Below, in pieces: positions 29,385-37,811 of a stretch of DNA of 62,071 nt. This DNA comes from Bryobacterales bacterium (GTDB lineage: Bacteria > Acidobacteriota > Terriglobia > Bryobacterales > Bryobacteraceae). Within the stretch, counting starts at the first letter, position 1, and the number at the start of each line of letters is the position of its first letter. Location: contig CANIIC010000002.1 in NCBI GenBank assembly GCA_947467395.1, positions 1 through 62,071 on the forward strand, read 5' to 3'. The notes under the pieces were generated by a model. That model saw nothing but the letters and a program-made list of their open reading frames with translations. It was not told where the DNA came from and ran no database searches. The translations under genes were made by a program, and so were the position numbers.

Positions 29385-30163
29385 GACCGCAGAGCCCTCA
29401 GCGCAGCCGCCGGGTCGGGCGACTTCATGAGATGCTCGCCCACCAGAAACGCGTCGAAACCAGCGGCTCGCAGACGAGCCACGTCGTCATGCGAGTGAAT
29501 GCCGCTTTCGGCGACTTTGACCGCGCCCGCCGGAATCCGCTTGGCGAGTTCGATCGACGTATCCAGGTCCACTTCAAACGTATGTAGGTTGCGATTGTTC
29601 ACGCCAATGATGTCGGCGCCCGATGCGATCGCAGCATCCAATTCGCGGCCATCGTGGACTTCCACCAGTGCGGCCATGCTGAAGCTGTTGGCCAGTTCGC
29701 GGAACCGACGCATCTCTGCTTCGGTGAGAATGGCCGCGATCAGCAGGATCGCGTCGGCACCGTGCGCCGCCGCTTCAATAATGTGCAACTCGTCGACCGT
29801 GAAGTCCTTGCGCAGTACAGGGAGCGAAACCGCGGCACGGGCAGCTTCCAGATCGGCAAAGCTACCCTGGAAGTAGTCCTGATCGGTAAGTACGCTCAGG
29901 CACGCAGCGCCACCCGATGCGTACATCCGCGCAATGGCAGGTGGGTCAAAATTCGGCGAGAGCACGCCCTTGCTGGGCGAAGCCTTCTTAATCTCCGAAA
30001 TCACGGCCGGCGGATTCGCCAGCAAAGCGGCCCGGAAGTCGCGGGCAGGGGGACGATCGGCAGCCCGGCGTTCCAATTCAGGCCGGTGGCCTGCGAGCCG
30101 CGCCAACTCCGCGCGTTTCGTGTCCACAATTCGAGCCAGAATGTCGGGAACAGCGTGCACCAT
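29381..30163 (-). CDS. trpC: Indole-3-glycerol phosphate synthase
   Basis: A 260-residue TIM barrel making indoleglycerol phosphate. EIKKASPSKGVL carries the catalytic lysine and phosphate contacts, VLRKDFTVDE the second lysine, VEVHDGREL the glutamate and GVNNRNLHTFEVD the Asn site. It is the first gene of the minus-strand operon. No good ribosome site is visible before the ATG at 30163, and the 5' leader toward the divergent his promoter is short. trpE, trpG and trpD are not in the window. Confidence 0.94.
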   Translation of the reverse strand: MVHAVPDILARIVDTKRAELARLAGHRPELERRAADRPPARDFRAALLANPPAVISEIKKASPSKGVLSPNFDPPAIARMYASGGAACLSVLTDQDYFQGSFADLEAARAAVSLPVLRKDFTVDELHIIEAAAHGADAILLIAAILTEAEMRRFRELANSFSMAALVEVHDGRELDAAIASGADIIGVNNRNLHTFEVDLDTSIELAKRIPAGAVKVAESGIHSHDDVARLRAAGFDAFLVGEHLMKSPDPAAALRALRS

Positions 30164-30208
30164 GAAGGGGAAATTTCATGGTAGCACTCGCGCCCACGCG
30201 AAGAAATC

Positions 30209-30217
30209 TGTTATACT
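30209..30217 (+). promoter_or_regulatory. Extended -10 promoter of the his leader/operon
   Basis: TGT-TATACT is a near-consensus extended -10 element (TGn plus TATAAT-like hexamer). No convincing -35 box is visible 17 bases upstream, as expected when TGn substitutes for it. Transcription should begin about 7-9 bases downstream, at or next to the A of the leader ATG at 30226. On the other strand the same segment reads TATAAC and could serve trpC. Confidence 0.65.
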
Positions 30218-30225
30218 GCGATTTC

Positions 30226-30300
30226 ATGTTCGTCGCGCGCCATCATCATCTGCATCACGGCCATATTGGCCATGATTTGCCGCGACGGGCTCACTCGTAG
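30226..30300 (+). CDS. hisL: Histidine operon leader peptide
   Basis: A 24-codon reading frame, ATG to TAG, with eight histidine codons: three in a row, then two, then three more spaced singly (residues 6-8, 10, 11, 13, 16, 23). It lies directly upstream of hisI and of an intrinsic terminator. No Shine-Dalgarno sequence precedes it, and the extended -10 ends eight bases before the ATG, so it is probably read from a leaderless transcript. By analogy with gamma-proteobacterial his attenuation, ribosome stalling on the His codons would expose the antiterminator. Coding function is inferred from codon content and RNA folding. Confidence 0.85.
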   Translation: MFVARHHHLHHGHIGHDLPRRAHS

Positions 30301-30362
30301 TCATCTGACGCCAGTGAAGATTTCCAAGAGCCCGCCGGATCCCGGTGGGCTCTTTGTTTTTT
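30231..30362 (+). promoter_or_regulatory. Histidine attenuator with exclusive RNA pairings
   Basis: Three mutually exclusive pairings can be read. 1:2 is CGTCGCG (30231-30237) with CGCGACG (30281-30287), enclosing the His codons. 2:3, the antiterminator, is CGGGCTC (30286-30292) with GAGCCCG (30328-30334), helped by TCACT (30291-30295) with AGTGA (30313-30317), which shares two bases with it. 3:4 is the terminator at 30326-30362. A ribosome stalled on the first His codons (30241-30249) would cover segment 1, free segment 2 and favour readthrough; with charged tRNA-His the terminator forms. Confidence 0.82.
30326..30362 (+). terminator. Intrinsic terminator of the his attenuator
   Basis: A 13-bp stem, AAGAGCCCGCCGG against CCGGTGGGCTCTT with a single G-U pair and a three-base loop, is followed by a T-rich run (TGTTTTTT). 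It ends 14 bases before the hisI ATG, so it must be disrupted for operon expression. Confidence 0.9.
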
Positions 30363-30376
30363 GGGTATCTCAACAC

Positions 30377-30751
30377 ATGCAACTCGACTTTAAGAAACTC
30401 GACGGCCTCGTCGCCGCAGTAATCCAGGATTGGAAGACCGGTGAGGTCCTCATGGTGGGCTTCATGAACGAGGAAGCCTGGCAGAAGACGATCGAAACCG
30501 GCTTTGCCGTGTTCTACAGCCGCACGCGCAACAAGTTGTGGCTGAAGGGCGAAACATCCGGCCACAAGCTGGTGGTGAAAGAGATCACCACCGATTGCGA
30601 CCTCGATACGGTCCTTCTGAAGGTCGAGGCCTTGGGCCCGGGTGTGTGCCATGAGGGTTACCAGAGTTGCTTCTTCCGCACGCTCGAAAACGGCGAATGG
30701 AAAGTGAACGCCGAACGCAAGTACGATCCGAACGCAGTCTACGGGAACTAA
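30377..30751 (+). CDS. hisI: Phosphoribosyl-AMP cyclohydrolase
   Basis: A 124-residue enzyme opening the adenine ring of PR-AMP in histidine synthesis. The metal motif DCDLD (Asp73, Asp75, Asp77) and the zinc cysteines Cys74, Cys91 and Cys98 are all present. It lacks the HisE pyrophosphohydrolase domain that is often fused, and no hisE is seen in the window. The ATG at 30377 follows the attenuator T-tract closely and has no evident Shine-Dalgarno sequence. First structural gene of the his operon. Confidence 0.93.
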   Translation: MQLDFKKLDGLVAAVIQDWKTGEVLMVGFMNEEAWQKTIETGFAVFYSRTRNKLWLKGETSGHKLVVKEITTDCDLDTVLLKVEALGPGVCHEGYQSCFFRTLENGEWKVNAERKYDPNAVYGN

Positions 30752-30756
30752 ATACG

Positions 30757-31626
30757 ATGAAACTGAAACTTGGCATCCCCAAAGGCAGTCTTGAAAATGC
30801 GACCGTCGACCTGTTCCGGCGCGCGGGCTTCCAGATCACGGTCAGCAGCCGCTCCTACTTCCCGGCGATCGACGATCCGGAAATCGAGTGCATGCTGATC
30901 CGCGCCCAGGAAATGGCGCGCTACGTGGAAGATGGCGTTCTGGACGCCGGCCTCACGGGCCGCGACTGGGTGGAAGAGAACAATGCGGACGTGGAAGCCG
31001 TCGCCGATCTGGTCTACTCCAAGCAAAGCTTCGGCAAAGTGCGCTGGGTGCTGGCCGTGCCCGAAGATTCTCCGGTGCAATCGGTGAAGGATCTGGAAGG
31101 CAAGATCATCGCGACCGAGCTGGTGGAAGCCACGAAACGCTACCTCAAGGCGAACGGCGTAACCGCGAAGGTTGAGTTCAGCTGGGGCGCCACCGAAGTG
31201 AAGCCACCGGTGCTGGCCGATGCCATCGTCGAAGTGACCGAGACGGGCTCCTCTCTGCGCGCCAACAAGCTCCGCATTGTCGAGACGCTGATGGAATCGA
31301 ACACGCAGCTGATCGCCAACAAGGCTTCGTGGGCTGATGACTGGAAGCGCCGCAAGCTGGAAGACATGAAGATGTTGCTCAACGGCGCGATCGCCGCACT
31401 GGGCAAGGTCGGCTTGATGTTGAATGTGGAGAAGCAAAATCTGGCGGCCGTACTCGCAGTCCTTCCAGCGTTGAAGAATCCCACCATCTCCAACCTCAGC
31501 CAAGGCGATTGGCTAGCGCTGAACACCATCCTCGATGAATCCACCGTGCGCACGATTATTCCTCGCCTGAAAGACGCCGGAGCGCAGGGCATCGTCGAAT
31601 ATCCGCTGAATAAGATCGTAATGTAA
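30757..31626 (+). CDS. hisG: ATP phosphoribosyltransferase, long form
   Basis: A 289-residue enzyme catalysing the first, feedback-controlled step of histidine synthesis. [22 protein letters not shown] begins the catalytic fold (the motif spans residues 5 onward), and [11 protein letters not shown] near residue 123 is the PRPP loop. The extra C-terminal domain of about 75 residues is the ACT-like regulatory part that binds histidine, so HisZ is not required. The ATG at 30757 is five bases after the hisI stop. Confidence 0.94.
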   Translation: MKLKLGIPKGSLENATVDLFRRAGFQITVSSRSYFPAIDDPEIECMLIRAQEMARYVEDGVLDAGLTGRDWVEENNADVEAVADLVYSKQSFGKVRWVLAVPEDSPVQSVKDLEGKIIATELVEATKRYLKANGVTAKVEFSWGATEVKPPVLADAIVEVTETGSSLRANKLRIVETLMESNTQLIANKASWADDWKRRKLEDMKMLLNGAIAALGKVGLMLNVEKQNLAAVLAVLPALKNPTISNLSQGDWLALNTILDESTVRTIIPRLKDAGAQGIVEYPLNKIVM

Positions 31627-32852
31627 TGATTCGCATCCTGGACTACAAAGACGCGCGGAGCCTGGTGACGCGCAAAGCGCAAACGCTCGGTGATGCCGAG
31701 CGCGTGGTTGCGCCGATTCTCGAAGCCGTGCGCACACGCGGCGATGACGCGCTGCTGGAGTACGCGCGCAAGTTCGACAAGTACGAAGGCTCCAGCGTGC
31801 GCATCCCGATCGAAGGGAAGCTGACGCCGGAGTTCCAGAAAGCCGTCGAAACAGCAGCCACCAACATTCGCGAATACGCGCGGCTGCAACTGCCCGTGGA
31901 AAAGATGGTCGAATATCCGGACGGGCGCAGGCTCGGCCAGATTGTGCGACCGCTGGATTCGATGGGCGCCTATACGCCCGCTGGTCGCTATCCCCTGCCC
32001 TCCACGCTGTTGATGAATGTGATTCCGGCACAAGAAGCCGGAGTGAAGACCACCTGCGTGGCTTGCCCGAATCCCAGCGCGGAGATCCTGGGCATCGCCG
32101 CGTGGCTGGGAGTGACGCACTTCTTCCGCATGGGTGGCGCGCAAGCCATCGCGGCACTCGCCTACGGTACGGAGACCGTTCCGCGCGTCGACCGCATCGT
32201 CGGACCGGGTAACATCTACGTCGCCGCCGCGAAAAAACTGATCGCGGGCGAAACCGGCATCGACTTCGTTGCCGGACCGACGGAAATCGTGATCATCGCC
32301 GCCGAAGGCAACCCTCGCTGGATCGCGGCGGACATGCTAGCACAGGCCGAACATGATCTCGACGCCTCCGCGATTCTGCTCACGACCTCGCGCAAACTCG
32401 CCGAAGAAGTTTCAGCGGAGCTAGAGAAACAACTCGCGGTGCTTCCGACCGCGAATGTCGCGCGCCCTTCGATCGACAACAACGGCGCCATTGTGATTCT
32501 CGATTCCATGGCACAGGCTGTAGAGTTCTCGAATGCGCTGGCCCCCGAGCATCTGGCCCTGCACGACGACGCGCTGCTGCCGCAGATCCAAAATGCGGGT
32601 TCCGTGTTTCTCGGTCCGGCGAGCCCTGAAGCGGCGGGCGACTATGCCTCCGGCCCCAACCACGTGCTGCCGACCTCCGGCCAAGCTCGCCTGCGCGGTG
32701 GCCTGTCGGCTGCGGATTTCGTAAAGGTGGTCTCGGTGCAACAAATGACGCGCGATGCGCTAGCAAACCTGACGCCTGCGATCACCATGCTGGCGCGCGC
32801 GGAAGGTTTGGAAGCACACGCCCGATCGGTGGAGGCTCGTCAACATGACTGA
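31626..32852 (+). CDS. hisD: Histidinol dehydrogenase
   Basis: A 408-residue zinc enzyme oxidising histidinol to histidine in two steps. DRIVGPGNIYVAAAKK, GIDFVAGPTEI and LLAQAEHDLDASAIL-type strands are present, with the catalytic Glu/His pair in the APEHL segment (about residue 308). The start codon shares one base with the hisG stop, and the end overlaps hisC by eight bases. Confidence 0.95.
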   Translation: MIRILDYKDARSLVTRKAQTLGDAERVVAPILEAVRTRGDDALLEYARKFDKYEGSSVRIPIEGKLTPEFQKAVETAATNIREYARLQLPVEKMVEYPDGRRLGQIVRPLDSMGAYTPAGRYPLPSTLLMNVIPAQEAGVKTTCVACPNPSAEILGIAAWLGVTHFFRMGGAQAIAALAYGTETVPRVDRIVGPGNIYVAAAKKLIAGETGIDFVAGPTEIVIIAAEGNPRWIAADMLAQAEHDLDASAILLTTSRKLAEEVSAELEKQLAVLPTANVARPSIDNNGAIVILDSMAQAVEFSNALAPEHLALHDDALLPQIQNAGSVFLGPASPEAAGDYASGPNHVLPTSGQARLRGGLSAADFVKVVSVQQMTRDALANLTPAITMLARAEGLEAHARSVEARQHD

Positions 32853-33906
32853 AGGCCCGCAACCTCGCGAAGCAGTTCGTCAGATGGCCCCGTATCATCC
32901 GCCCACCGGCGGGCGAGCCGGGAAACTGCGCCTGGACTTTAACGAGAACACGGTCGGCTGCTCGCCGAAGGTGATTGAGGCGATCACGCAGTATCTGACC
33001 GCCGATCACCTCACCGTCTACCCCGAATACGTCGACGCGATGAATGAACTGGCCGCGTTCTTCAAGGTAAAGCCCGAAGAATTCGCCATGACCAACGGCA
33101 CCGACGAAGCCATTCAGGTGCTGGTGAACACATACATCGACGACGGCGACGACGTGCTGATCATGCGCCCGTCCTACGCGATGTACCGTTTCTATTCGGA
33201 AGTTGCCGGCGGCGTGGTTCGCGAGATGGAGTATCGTAAGGACGATCTCTCGTTCCCCATCGATAAGTTCCTGGACGCACTGCGCCCCGAAACCAAGCTG
33301 GTCATGTTGGCGAATCCGAACAACCCAACAGGCACCGGCATTAAGTTCGAAGACATTCGGTTGATTCTCGAGACTGCGCCCGACGCGGCGGTGCTCATCG
33401 ACGAAGCCTACTTCGAATTCTGCGGCGTCACCGCACTGCCGTGGATCAACAAGTATCCGAACCTATTCGTCAGCCGGACGTTCTCGAAGGTCTACGGCAT
33501 GGCCGCCATGCGCTGTGGCTGCATCTTCTCAAACAAAGACAACGTCGCCTGGATGCGCAAGGCACAGTCACCGTATAGCGTGAACATGCTGGCTGCGGTG
33601 GCCGCACGCGCCGCCGTTCGCGATTCCGACTACGTGGCACGCTACGTCGGCGAAGTGCTCGCCGCTCGCGAACTGGCGTACTTCGGCCTCGACAAGCTGA
33701 ACATCCCGTACTTCAAGAGCCAGGCGAACTTCATCCTCTTCCAGGCGGGCGACCGCGCCATCCCGATCCGCGACGCCCTGCGCGATCGTGGCGTCCTGAT
33801 TCGCGACCGCAGCTACGAAATACCCGGCTGTGTGCGTGTCACCATCGGCACCCGCGACCAAGTGCAGCGATTCCTCACCGAACTGGAGAGTCTGTGGAAC
33901 AAATAG
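32845..33906 (+). CDS. hisC: Histidinol-phosphate aminotransferase
   Basis: A 353-residue class II PLP aminotransferase. ANPNNPTGT and IDEAYFEFCG are cofactor-contact motifs and SRTFSKVYGMAAMR holds the Schiff-base lysine near residue 215. GTRDQVQRF near the C-terminus gives the substrate Arg. It converts imidazole-acetol phosphate to histidinol phosphate; the next gene encodes a phosphatase that could use that product. Overlaps that gene by 13 bases. Confidence 0.95.
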   Translation: MTEGPQPREAVRQMAPYHPPTGGRAGKLRLDFNENTVGCSPKVIEAITQYLTADHLTVYPEYVDAMNELAAFFKVKPEEFAMTNGTDEAIQVLVNTYIDDGDDVLIMRPSYAMYRFYSEVAGGVVREMEYRKDDLSFPIDKFLDALRPETKLVMLANPNNPTGTGIKFEDIRLILETAPDAAVLIDEAYFEFCGVTALPWINKYPNLFVSRTFSKVYGMAAMRCGCIFSNKDNVAWMRKAQSPYSVNMLAAVAARAAVRDSDYVARYVGEVLAARELAYFGLDKLNIPYFKSQANFILFQAGDRAIPIRDALRDRGVLIRDRSYEIPGCVRVTIGTRDQVQRFLTELESLWNK

Positions 33907-34568
33907 TCGTTTTCGACATGGACGGCGTGCTCGCCGAGGTGACCGAATCGTATCGCCAAGCGATCGTCGAAACCGTCGCGCATTTCACGCAACATCGCAT
34001 CGAGCGCGACTTGATTCAGGACTACAAGAATCAGGGCGGTTGGAACAATGACTGGGCGCTGTCGCAGAAGATCTGCCTGGACATGGGCGTCGAACTCCCT
34101 TACGAAACTGTCGTCGAGTACTTCAACGAAATCTTCATCGGTCCGAATCACGGCGACGGACTTATCTCGCGTGAGAGCTGGTTTCCGAAAGAGGGCTTTC
34201 TCGAACGGCTCGGCCAGCGTTACGGCCTGTCGCTGTTCACCGGACGCCTCAAGTACGAAGCGGACATCACATTGAAACGCTTCGCGCCGAACGTCTTGTT
34301 CGATCCGATGCTGTGCGCCGAGCACGTCGAAAAGGCGAAGCCTGCTCCAGATGGACTGATCGAGATTCAACGCCGTAAGCCAGGCGCGAAGCTCTGGTAC
34401 GTGGGCGACACCGTGGATGATGCTCGCTCGGCGCGCGCCGCCGGCGTGCCCTTCATCGGGATTGTCGCCAAGAATCACTCCACACGCGCCGACATCCTCC
34501 GTCTGTTCGACGAAGAGAAGGCGATCGCCGTCGTGGAAAACGTCAACGAAATCGAGGAATTGCTGTGA
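33894..34568 (+). CDS. HAD-family phosphatase within his operon (candidate histidinol-phosphatase)
   Basis: A 224-residue HAD subfamily I phosphatase with a helical cap. All four motifs are present: DMDGV (Asp8/Asp10), the Thr in FTGR, Lys in KAKPAPDG, and [10 protein letters not shown] near residue 172. It is translationally coupled on both sides (13-base overlap with hisC, four with hisB). No HisB-N, PHP-type or IMPase-type histidinol phosphatase is visible in the operon, and this is the step expected here. The enzyme family is clear; the histidinol-phosphate specificity is inference from position. GTG start. Confidence 0.75.
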   Translation: MEQIVVFDMDGVLAEVTESYRQAIVETVAHFTQHRIERDLIQDYKNQGGWNNDWALSQKICLDMGVELPYETVVEYFNEIFIGPNHGDGLISRESWFPKEGFLERLGQRYGLSLFTGRLKYEADITLKRFAPNVLFDPMLCAEHVEKAKPAPDGLIEIQRRKPGAKLWYVGDTVDDARSARAAGVPFIGIVAKNHSTRADILRLFDEEKAIAVVENVNEIEELL

Positions 34569-35152
34569 GAACGGCCACCATCAAGCGAGACACCAAAGAG
34601 ACCCAGATCCAGGCGACACTGAAGATCGAAGGCAAGGGCAAGTACGACATCTCCACTGGCATTCGCTTCTTCGACCACATGCTGGAGCTGTTCACCAAAC
34701 ACGGCGGATTCGACCTGACGCTGAAGGCGAACGGTGATCTGGATGTGGATCAGCACCACACGGTCGAAGACGTCGGGATCGTTCTGGGGCAATTGTTCGC
34801 GAAGGCACTTGGCGACCGCAAGGGCATCAATCGCGCAGGTTACTTCGTGCTGCCGATGGATGAGACGCTGTGCGTCGTGGCTGTCGACATGGGCGGGCGT
34901 CCGGCGCTGGTGTACAAGGATCTGGTGCGGACCCGGCTCGTCGGCGATCTGCAGACGGAGTTGGTGCACGATTTCTTCGACGGCTTCGTGACGCACGCCG
35001 GTGCCAACGTCCATTGCAAGATTCTCTACGGGCGCTCAAACCATCACAAAATTGAAGCGATTTTCAAGTGCTTCGCGCGCGCGATGCGCTACGCTACATC
35101 GACCGACGCGCGCATGAAGGAACAACTCCCATCCACGAAGGGGCTCTTGTGA
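34565..35152 (+). CDS. hisB: Imidazoleglycerol-phosphate dehydratase
   Basis: A 195-residue monofunctional dehydratase. The two manganese-binding His clusters are visible: FFDHMLE plus [10 protein letters not shown] in the first half and [16 protein letters not shown] and SNHHKIEA in the second, as expected from the internal duplication of this family. There is no N-terminal phosphatase domain, consistent with a separate phosphatase upstream. GTG start in a GTGA overlap. Confidence 0.95.
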   Translation: MRTATIKRDTKETQIQATLKIEGKGKYDISTGIRFFDHMLELFTKHGGFDLTLKANGDLDVDQHHTVEDVGIVLGQLFAKALGDRKGINRAGYFVLPMDETLCVVAVDMGGRPALVYKDLVRTRLVGDLQTELVHDFFDGFVTHAGANVHCKILYGRSNHHKIEAIFKCFARAMRYATSTDARMKEQLPSTKGLL

Positions 35153-35748
35153 TTTCGGTATTCGATTACGGCGCCGGCAACCTTCAGTCGGTGCAGAACA
35201 CCTTGGGCGCGATCGGCGCACAGTACGAATTGATTCGCGATGCGGAAGCAGTGGAGCGCTCTCATAAGTTGATCCTGCCGGGCGTCGGCCATTTCGGCCA
35301 GATGCTGCGTGCGCTCGACACGCTGGGCGTACGTGACGCTATAGTCAATCGCATTCGAGTGGGTGTACCGTTCCTCGGGATCTGCCTGGGCTTGCAAGCG
35401 TTGTTTGAATCGAGCGAAGAGGCTCCGGGCGAACGCGGGCTCGGCATCTACCCGGGTGTCGTCAAGCGCTTCAAGGGCGATGTGCGCATCCCGCACATGG
35501 GCTGGAATCAGCTGAATAAAGTCGGCGAGAGCCGCATGATGCAGGGCGTGGGCGAACATCCCTATGTCTACTTCGCGAACAGCTACTACTGCCCGCTGAT
35601 CACCGAAACGTCGGCCACATGCGATTACACGCGCAGCTTCACTGCCGCTGTCGAAAAATACAACGTGTGCGGCGTGCAGTTCCACCCCGAAAAATCGGGA
35701 GCCGTGGGCCTGCAGATCGTGCGTAACTTTATCGAGAAGGTCTGCTGA
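35149..35748 (+). CDS. hisH: Imidazole glycerol phosphate synthase, glutaminase subunit
   Basis: A 199-residue class I glutamine amidotransferase that feeds ammonia to HisF. The nucleophile Cys79 sits in LGICLGLQ, and VQFHPEKSG provides the His/Glu of the triad. DYGAGNL at the N-terminus is family-typical. The GTG at 35149 overlaps the hisB stop and starts directly at the first strand. The stop shares one base with the hisF ATG. Confidence 0.95.
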   Translation: MISVFDYGAGNLQSVQNTLGAIGAQYELIRDAEAVERSHKLILPGVGHFGQMLRALDTLGVRDAIVNRIRVGVPFLGICLGLQALFESSEEAPGERGLGIYPGVVKRFKGDVRIPHMGWNQLNKVGESRMMQGVGEHPYVYFANSYYCPLITETSATCDYTRSFTAAVEKYNVCGVQFHPEKSGAVGLQIVRNFIEKVC

Positions 35749-36515
35749 TGCTAGCCAAGCGCATTATTCCGTGCCTGGACGTGACCGCAGGTCGCGTAGT
35801 CAAGGGCGTCAACTTCGTAAACCTGCGCGACGCAGGCGATCCCGTAGAGCTTGCTGCTCGTTATAACGAGCAGGGCGCGGACGAACTCGTATTCCTCGAC
35901 ATCACCGCTTCAAGCGACGATCGCGACACCATGGTCGACGTCGTGCGGCGCACCGCGGCCGAAGTATTCATCCCACTCACGGTGGGCGGCGGCATTCGGA
36001 GCATCGATGATGCTCGGCGCATTCTGCACGCGGGTGCGGACAAGGTTAGTGTCAACACGGCTGCAGTTCGCCGGCCGGAACTGATCACGGAACTCAGCGA
36101 AGAGTTCGGCGCACAGGCCGTCGTATTAGCGATCGACGCACGTCGACGGGCCGATGGCTCGGGCTGGAACGTGTACACGCGCGGTGGCCGCCACGACGAA
36201 GGCATCGATGCCGTCGAATGGGCTCGGCGCGGTGATGAATTGGGCGCCGGCGAAATTCTGCTGACTTCCATGGACACCGATGGTGTGCAAACCGGCTTTG
36301 ACTGCGCGCTCACCTCCGCGGTTCGCAAGGCCACACATATTCCCGTGATCGCTTCCGGCGGCGCGGGCAAGCTCGAAGATTTCTTTGAAGTGCTGGATGA
36401 CTCCGGAGCGGGTGCCGATGCGGCGCTGGCGGCCTCGGTCTTCCACTACGGCACGTATACCGTCGCAGATCTCAAGAAGTTCCTGGCGGAGAAAAAGGTT
36501 CCGGTTCGCGTATGA
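35748..36515 (+). CDS. hisF: Imidazole glycerol phosphate synthase, cyclase subunit
   Basis: A 255-residue TIM barrel. [15 protein letters not shown] carries catalytic Asp11, VLAIDARR the second Asp (about residue 130) and TVGGGIRS the phosphate loop. Forms the synthase with HisH, encoded just upstream. Overlaps hisA by four bases. Confidence 0.95.
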   Translation: MLAKRIIPCLDVTAGRVVKGVNFVNLRDAGDPVELAARYNEQGADELVFLDITASSDDRDTMVDVVRRTAAEVFIPLTVGGGIRSIDDARRILHAGADKVSVNTAAVRRPELITELSEEFGAQAVVLAIDARRRADGSGWNVYTRGGRHDEGIDAVEWARRGDELGAGEILLTSMDTDGVQTGFDCALTSAVRKATHIPVIASGGAGKLEDFFEVLDDSGAGADAALAASVFHYGTYTVADLKKFLAEKKVPVRV

Positions 36516-37189
36516 TCATCCCGTGTATTGACCTCATGGACGGCAAGGTAGTCCAACTTGTGCAGGGTCGCGACAAAGCGCTCGAGGGCGACGCGCCGCT
36601 CGAGATGTTGCGCAAGTTCGCCGCGTTCCCGGAGATCCAAGTCATCGACCTCGACGCCGCAATGGGCAAGGGCGAGAACAGCGATCTGGTGGAGATGCTC
36701 GCAACCAAGGCGCGCTGCCGCGTGGGCGGTGGCGTACGCACTCCGGAGCGGGCCAAGCGTCTCGTCGAACTGGGTGCGCATCGCGTGATCGTCGGCACGG
36801 CAGCATTCACTCCGGTGATCAAGGACATCGCCGCAGCCGTTGGTCCGGAGAAGATCCTGATTGCGCTCGACTCGAAGCACGGCAAGATCGTAGTGAAGGG
36901 CTGGCAGGAAGCCACGAACTTCACGGCGGAGGAGATCATCAACAGCCTGGAGCCGTATTGCGGTGGCTTCCTGTGCACTTACGTGGACAAGGAGGGCATG
37001 ATGCAGGGAACCGATCTCGATTGGTTCCGGCGCTTGCGTGCCGCCACCAAACACGAGATCACTGCGGCAGGTGGTATCACGACGATTGACGATGTCCAGG
37101 CACTGACACGCATCGATGTGCACGCGGCGTTGGGCATGGCCATCTACACCGGTCGCCTGGATCTGGCCGAACTAGCGAAGCTGCAGTAA
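36512..37189 (+). CDS. hisA: ProFAR isomerase
   Basis: A 225-residue half-repeat TIM barrel isomerising ProFAR to [18 protein letters not shown] has catalytic Asp7, VGGGVRT the phosphate loop and [13 protein letters not shown] the second Asp region. It is 10-20 residues shorter than many homologues but has both active-site halves. As last his gene it runs convergently into the phosphoglycolate phosphatase gene with an 18-base overlap, and no terminator is visible between them. Confidence 0.92.
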   Translation: MIIPCIDLMDGKVVQLVQGRDKALEGDAPLEMLRKFAAFPEIQVIDLDAAMGKGENSDLVEMLATKARCRVGGGVRTPERAKRLVELGAHRVIVGTAAFTPVIKDIAAAVGPEKILIALDSKHGKIVVKGWQEATNFTAEEIINSLEPYCGGFLCTYVDKEGMMQGTDLDWFRRLRAATKHEITAAGGITTIDDVQALTRIDVHAALGMAIYTGRLDLAELAKLQ

Positions 37190-37807
37190 CTGCGAGGGCT
37201 CGTCGATCCAGTAGTCGGGATCCCAGCGAGCCATCGCTTCAAGATCCCCGTAGCCCCACCGCACGGCGCACGTACGCACTCCAGCGCGCTTGCCGGCTTC
37301 CATGTCCGCAGCCGAATCGCCTATTAGCAGACAGTCCTCCGGTCGGGCTCCGACGCCTTGGATGGATGCGTGAATCACGTCCGGCTCCGGCTTGGCGGGG
37401 AAGCCGTCAGTCCCCTGGATGTGATCGAAGTGGTGCAACAAGCCGAACTGCTCCAGCACCGCACGCGTTGTAGGAGTCCCTTTGGTCGTCGCGGTCGATT
37501 TGCGACCCTCCAACCCCACCAGCATGTCGGCAACGCCTGGATACACGCGCGTCTCGCTATGGCCACGACTCAGGTAGATAGAGCGGTAGTGCTGCACCAT
37601 TGCATCGTGCCGTTCTTCGGGGAAGCCCAGGTGCGCGAACAGGTCGATGAGATGCTGCCCAATAAAACGCCGCAGGGCTTCGTCGGAGAGATCTCCAACG
37701 AATCCTGCGGCCTGTAATACTTCCCGCTGGGCGGCGCAAATGTCCGCGGCGGAATCCATGATCGTGCCGTCTATGTCGAACAGGTAGACGGGAAACTTCG
37801 GGATCAC
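37172..37807 (-). CDS. HAD-family phosphoglycolate phosphatase-like
   Basis: A 211-residue HAD phosphatase. DIDGTIMDS (Asp10/Asp12), TTKGTPTT with the motif II Thr, the Lys in FPAKPEPD and GDSAADMEAG are all intact. The cap resembles Gph/PgmB-type enzymes that clear 2-phosphoglycolate. The GTG at 37807 was chosen because it lies four bases after the ftsH stop and directly before the first strand; the in-frame upstream sequence is Arg-rich antisense-like and overlaps ftsH. Substrate specificity is uncertain. Confidence 0.82.
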   Translation of the reverse strand: MIPKFPVYLFDIDGTIMDSAADICAAQREVLQAAGFVGDLSDEALRRFIGQHLIDLFAHLGFPEERHDAMVQHYRSIYLSRGHSETRVYPGVADMLVGLEGRKSTATTKGTPTTRAVLEQFGLLHHFDHIQGTDGFPAKPEPDVIHASIQGVGARPEDCLLIGDSAADMEAGKRAGVRTCAVRWGYGDLEAMARWDPDYWIDEPSQLLQLR

Positions 37808-37811
37808 GTTG

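Noticed and set aside
30164-30225. Possible tryptophan leader peptide before trpC
   Set aside because: Read on the minus strand, the short gap has no frame with repeated Trp codons and no terminator-like hairpin.
30377-30751. HisI as a fused HisI-HisE protein
   Set aside because: The protein ends after the cyclohydrolase domain at 124 residues; no HisE region follows before hisG.
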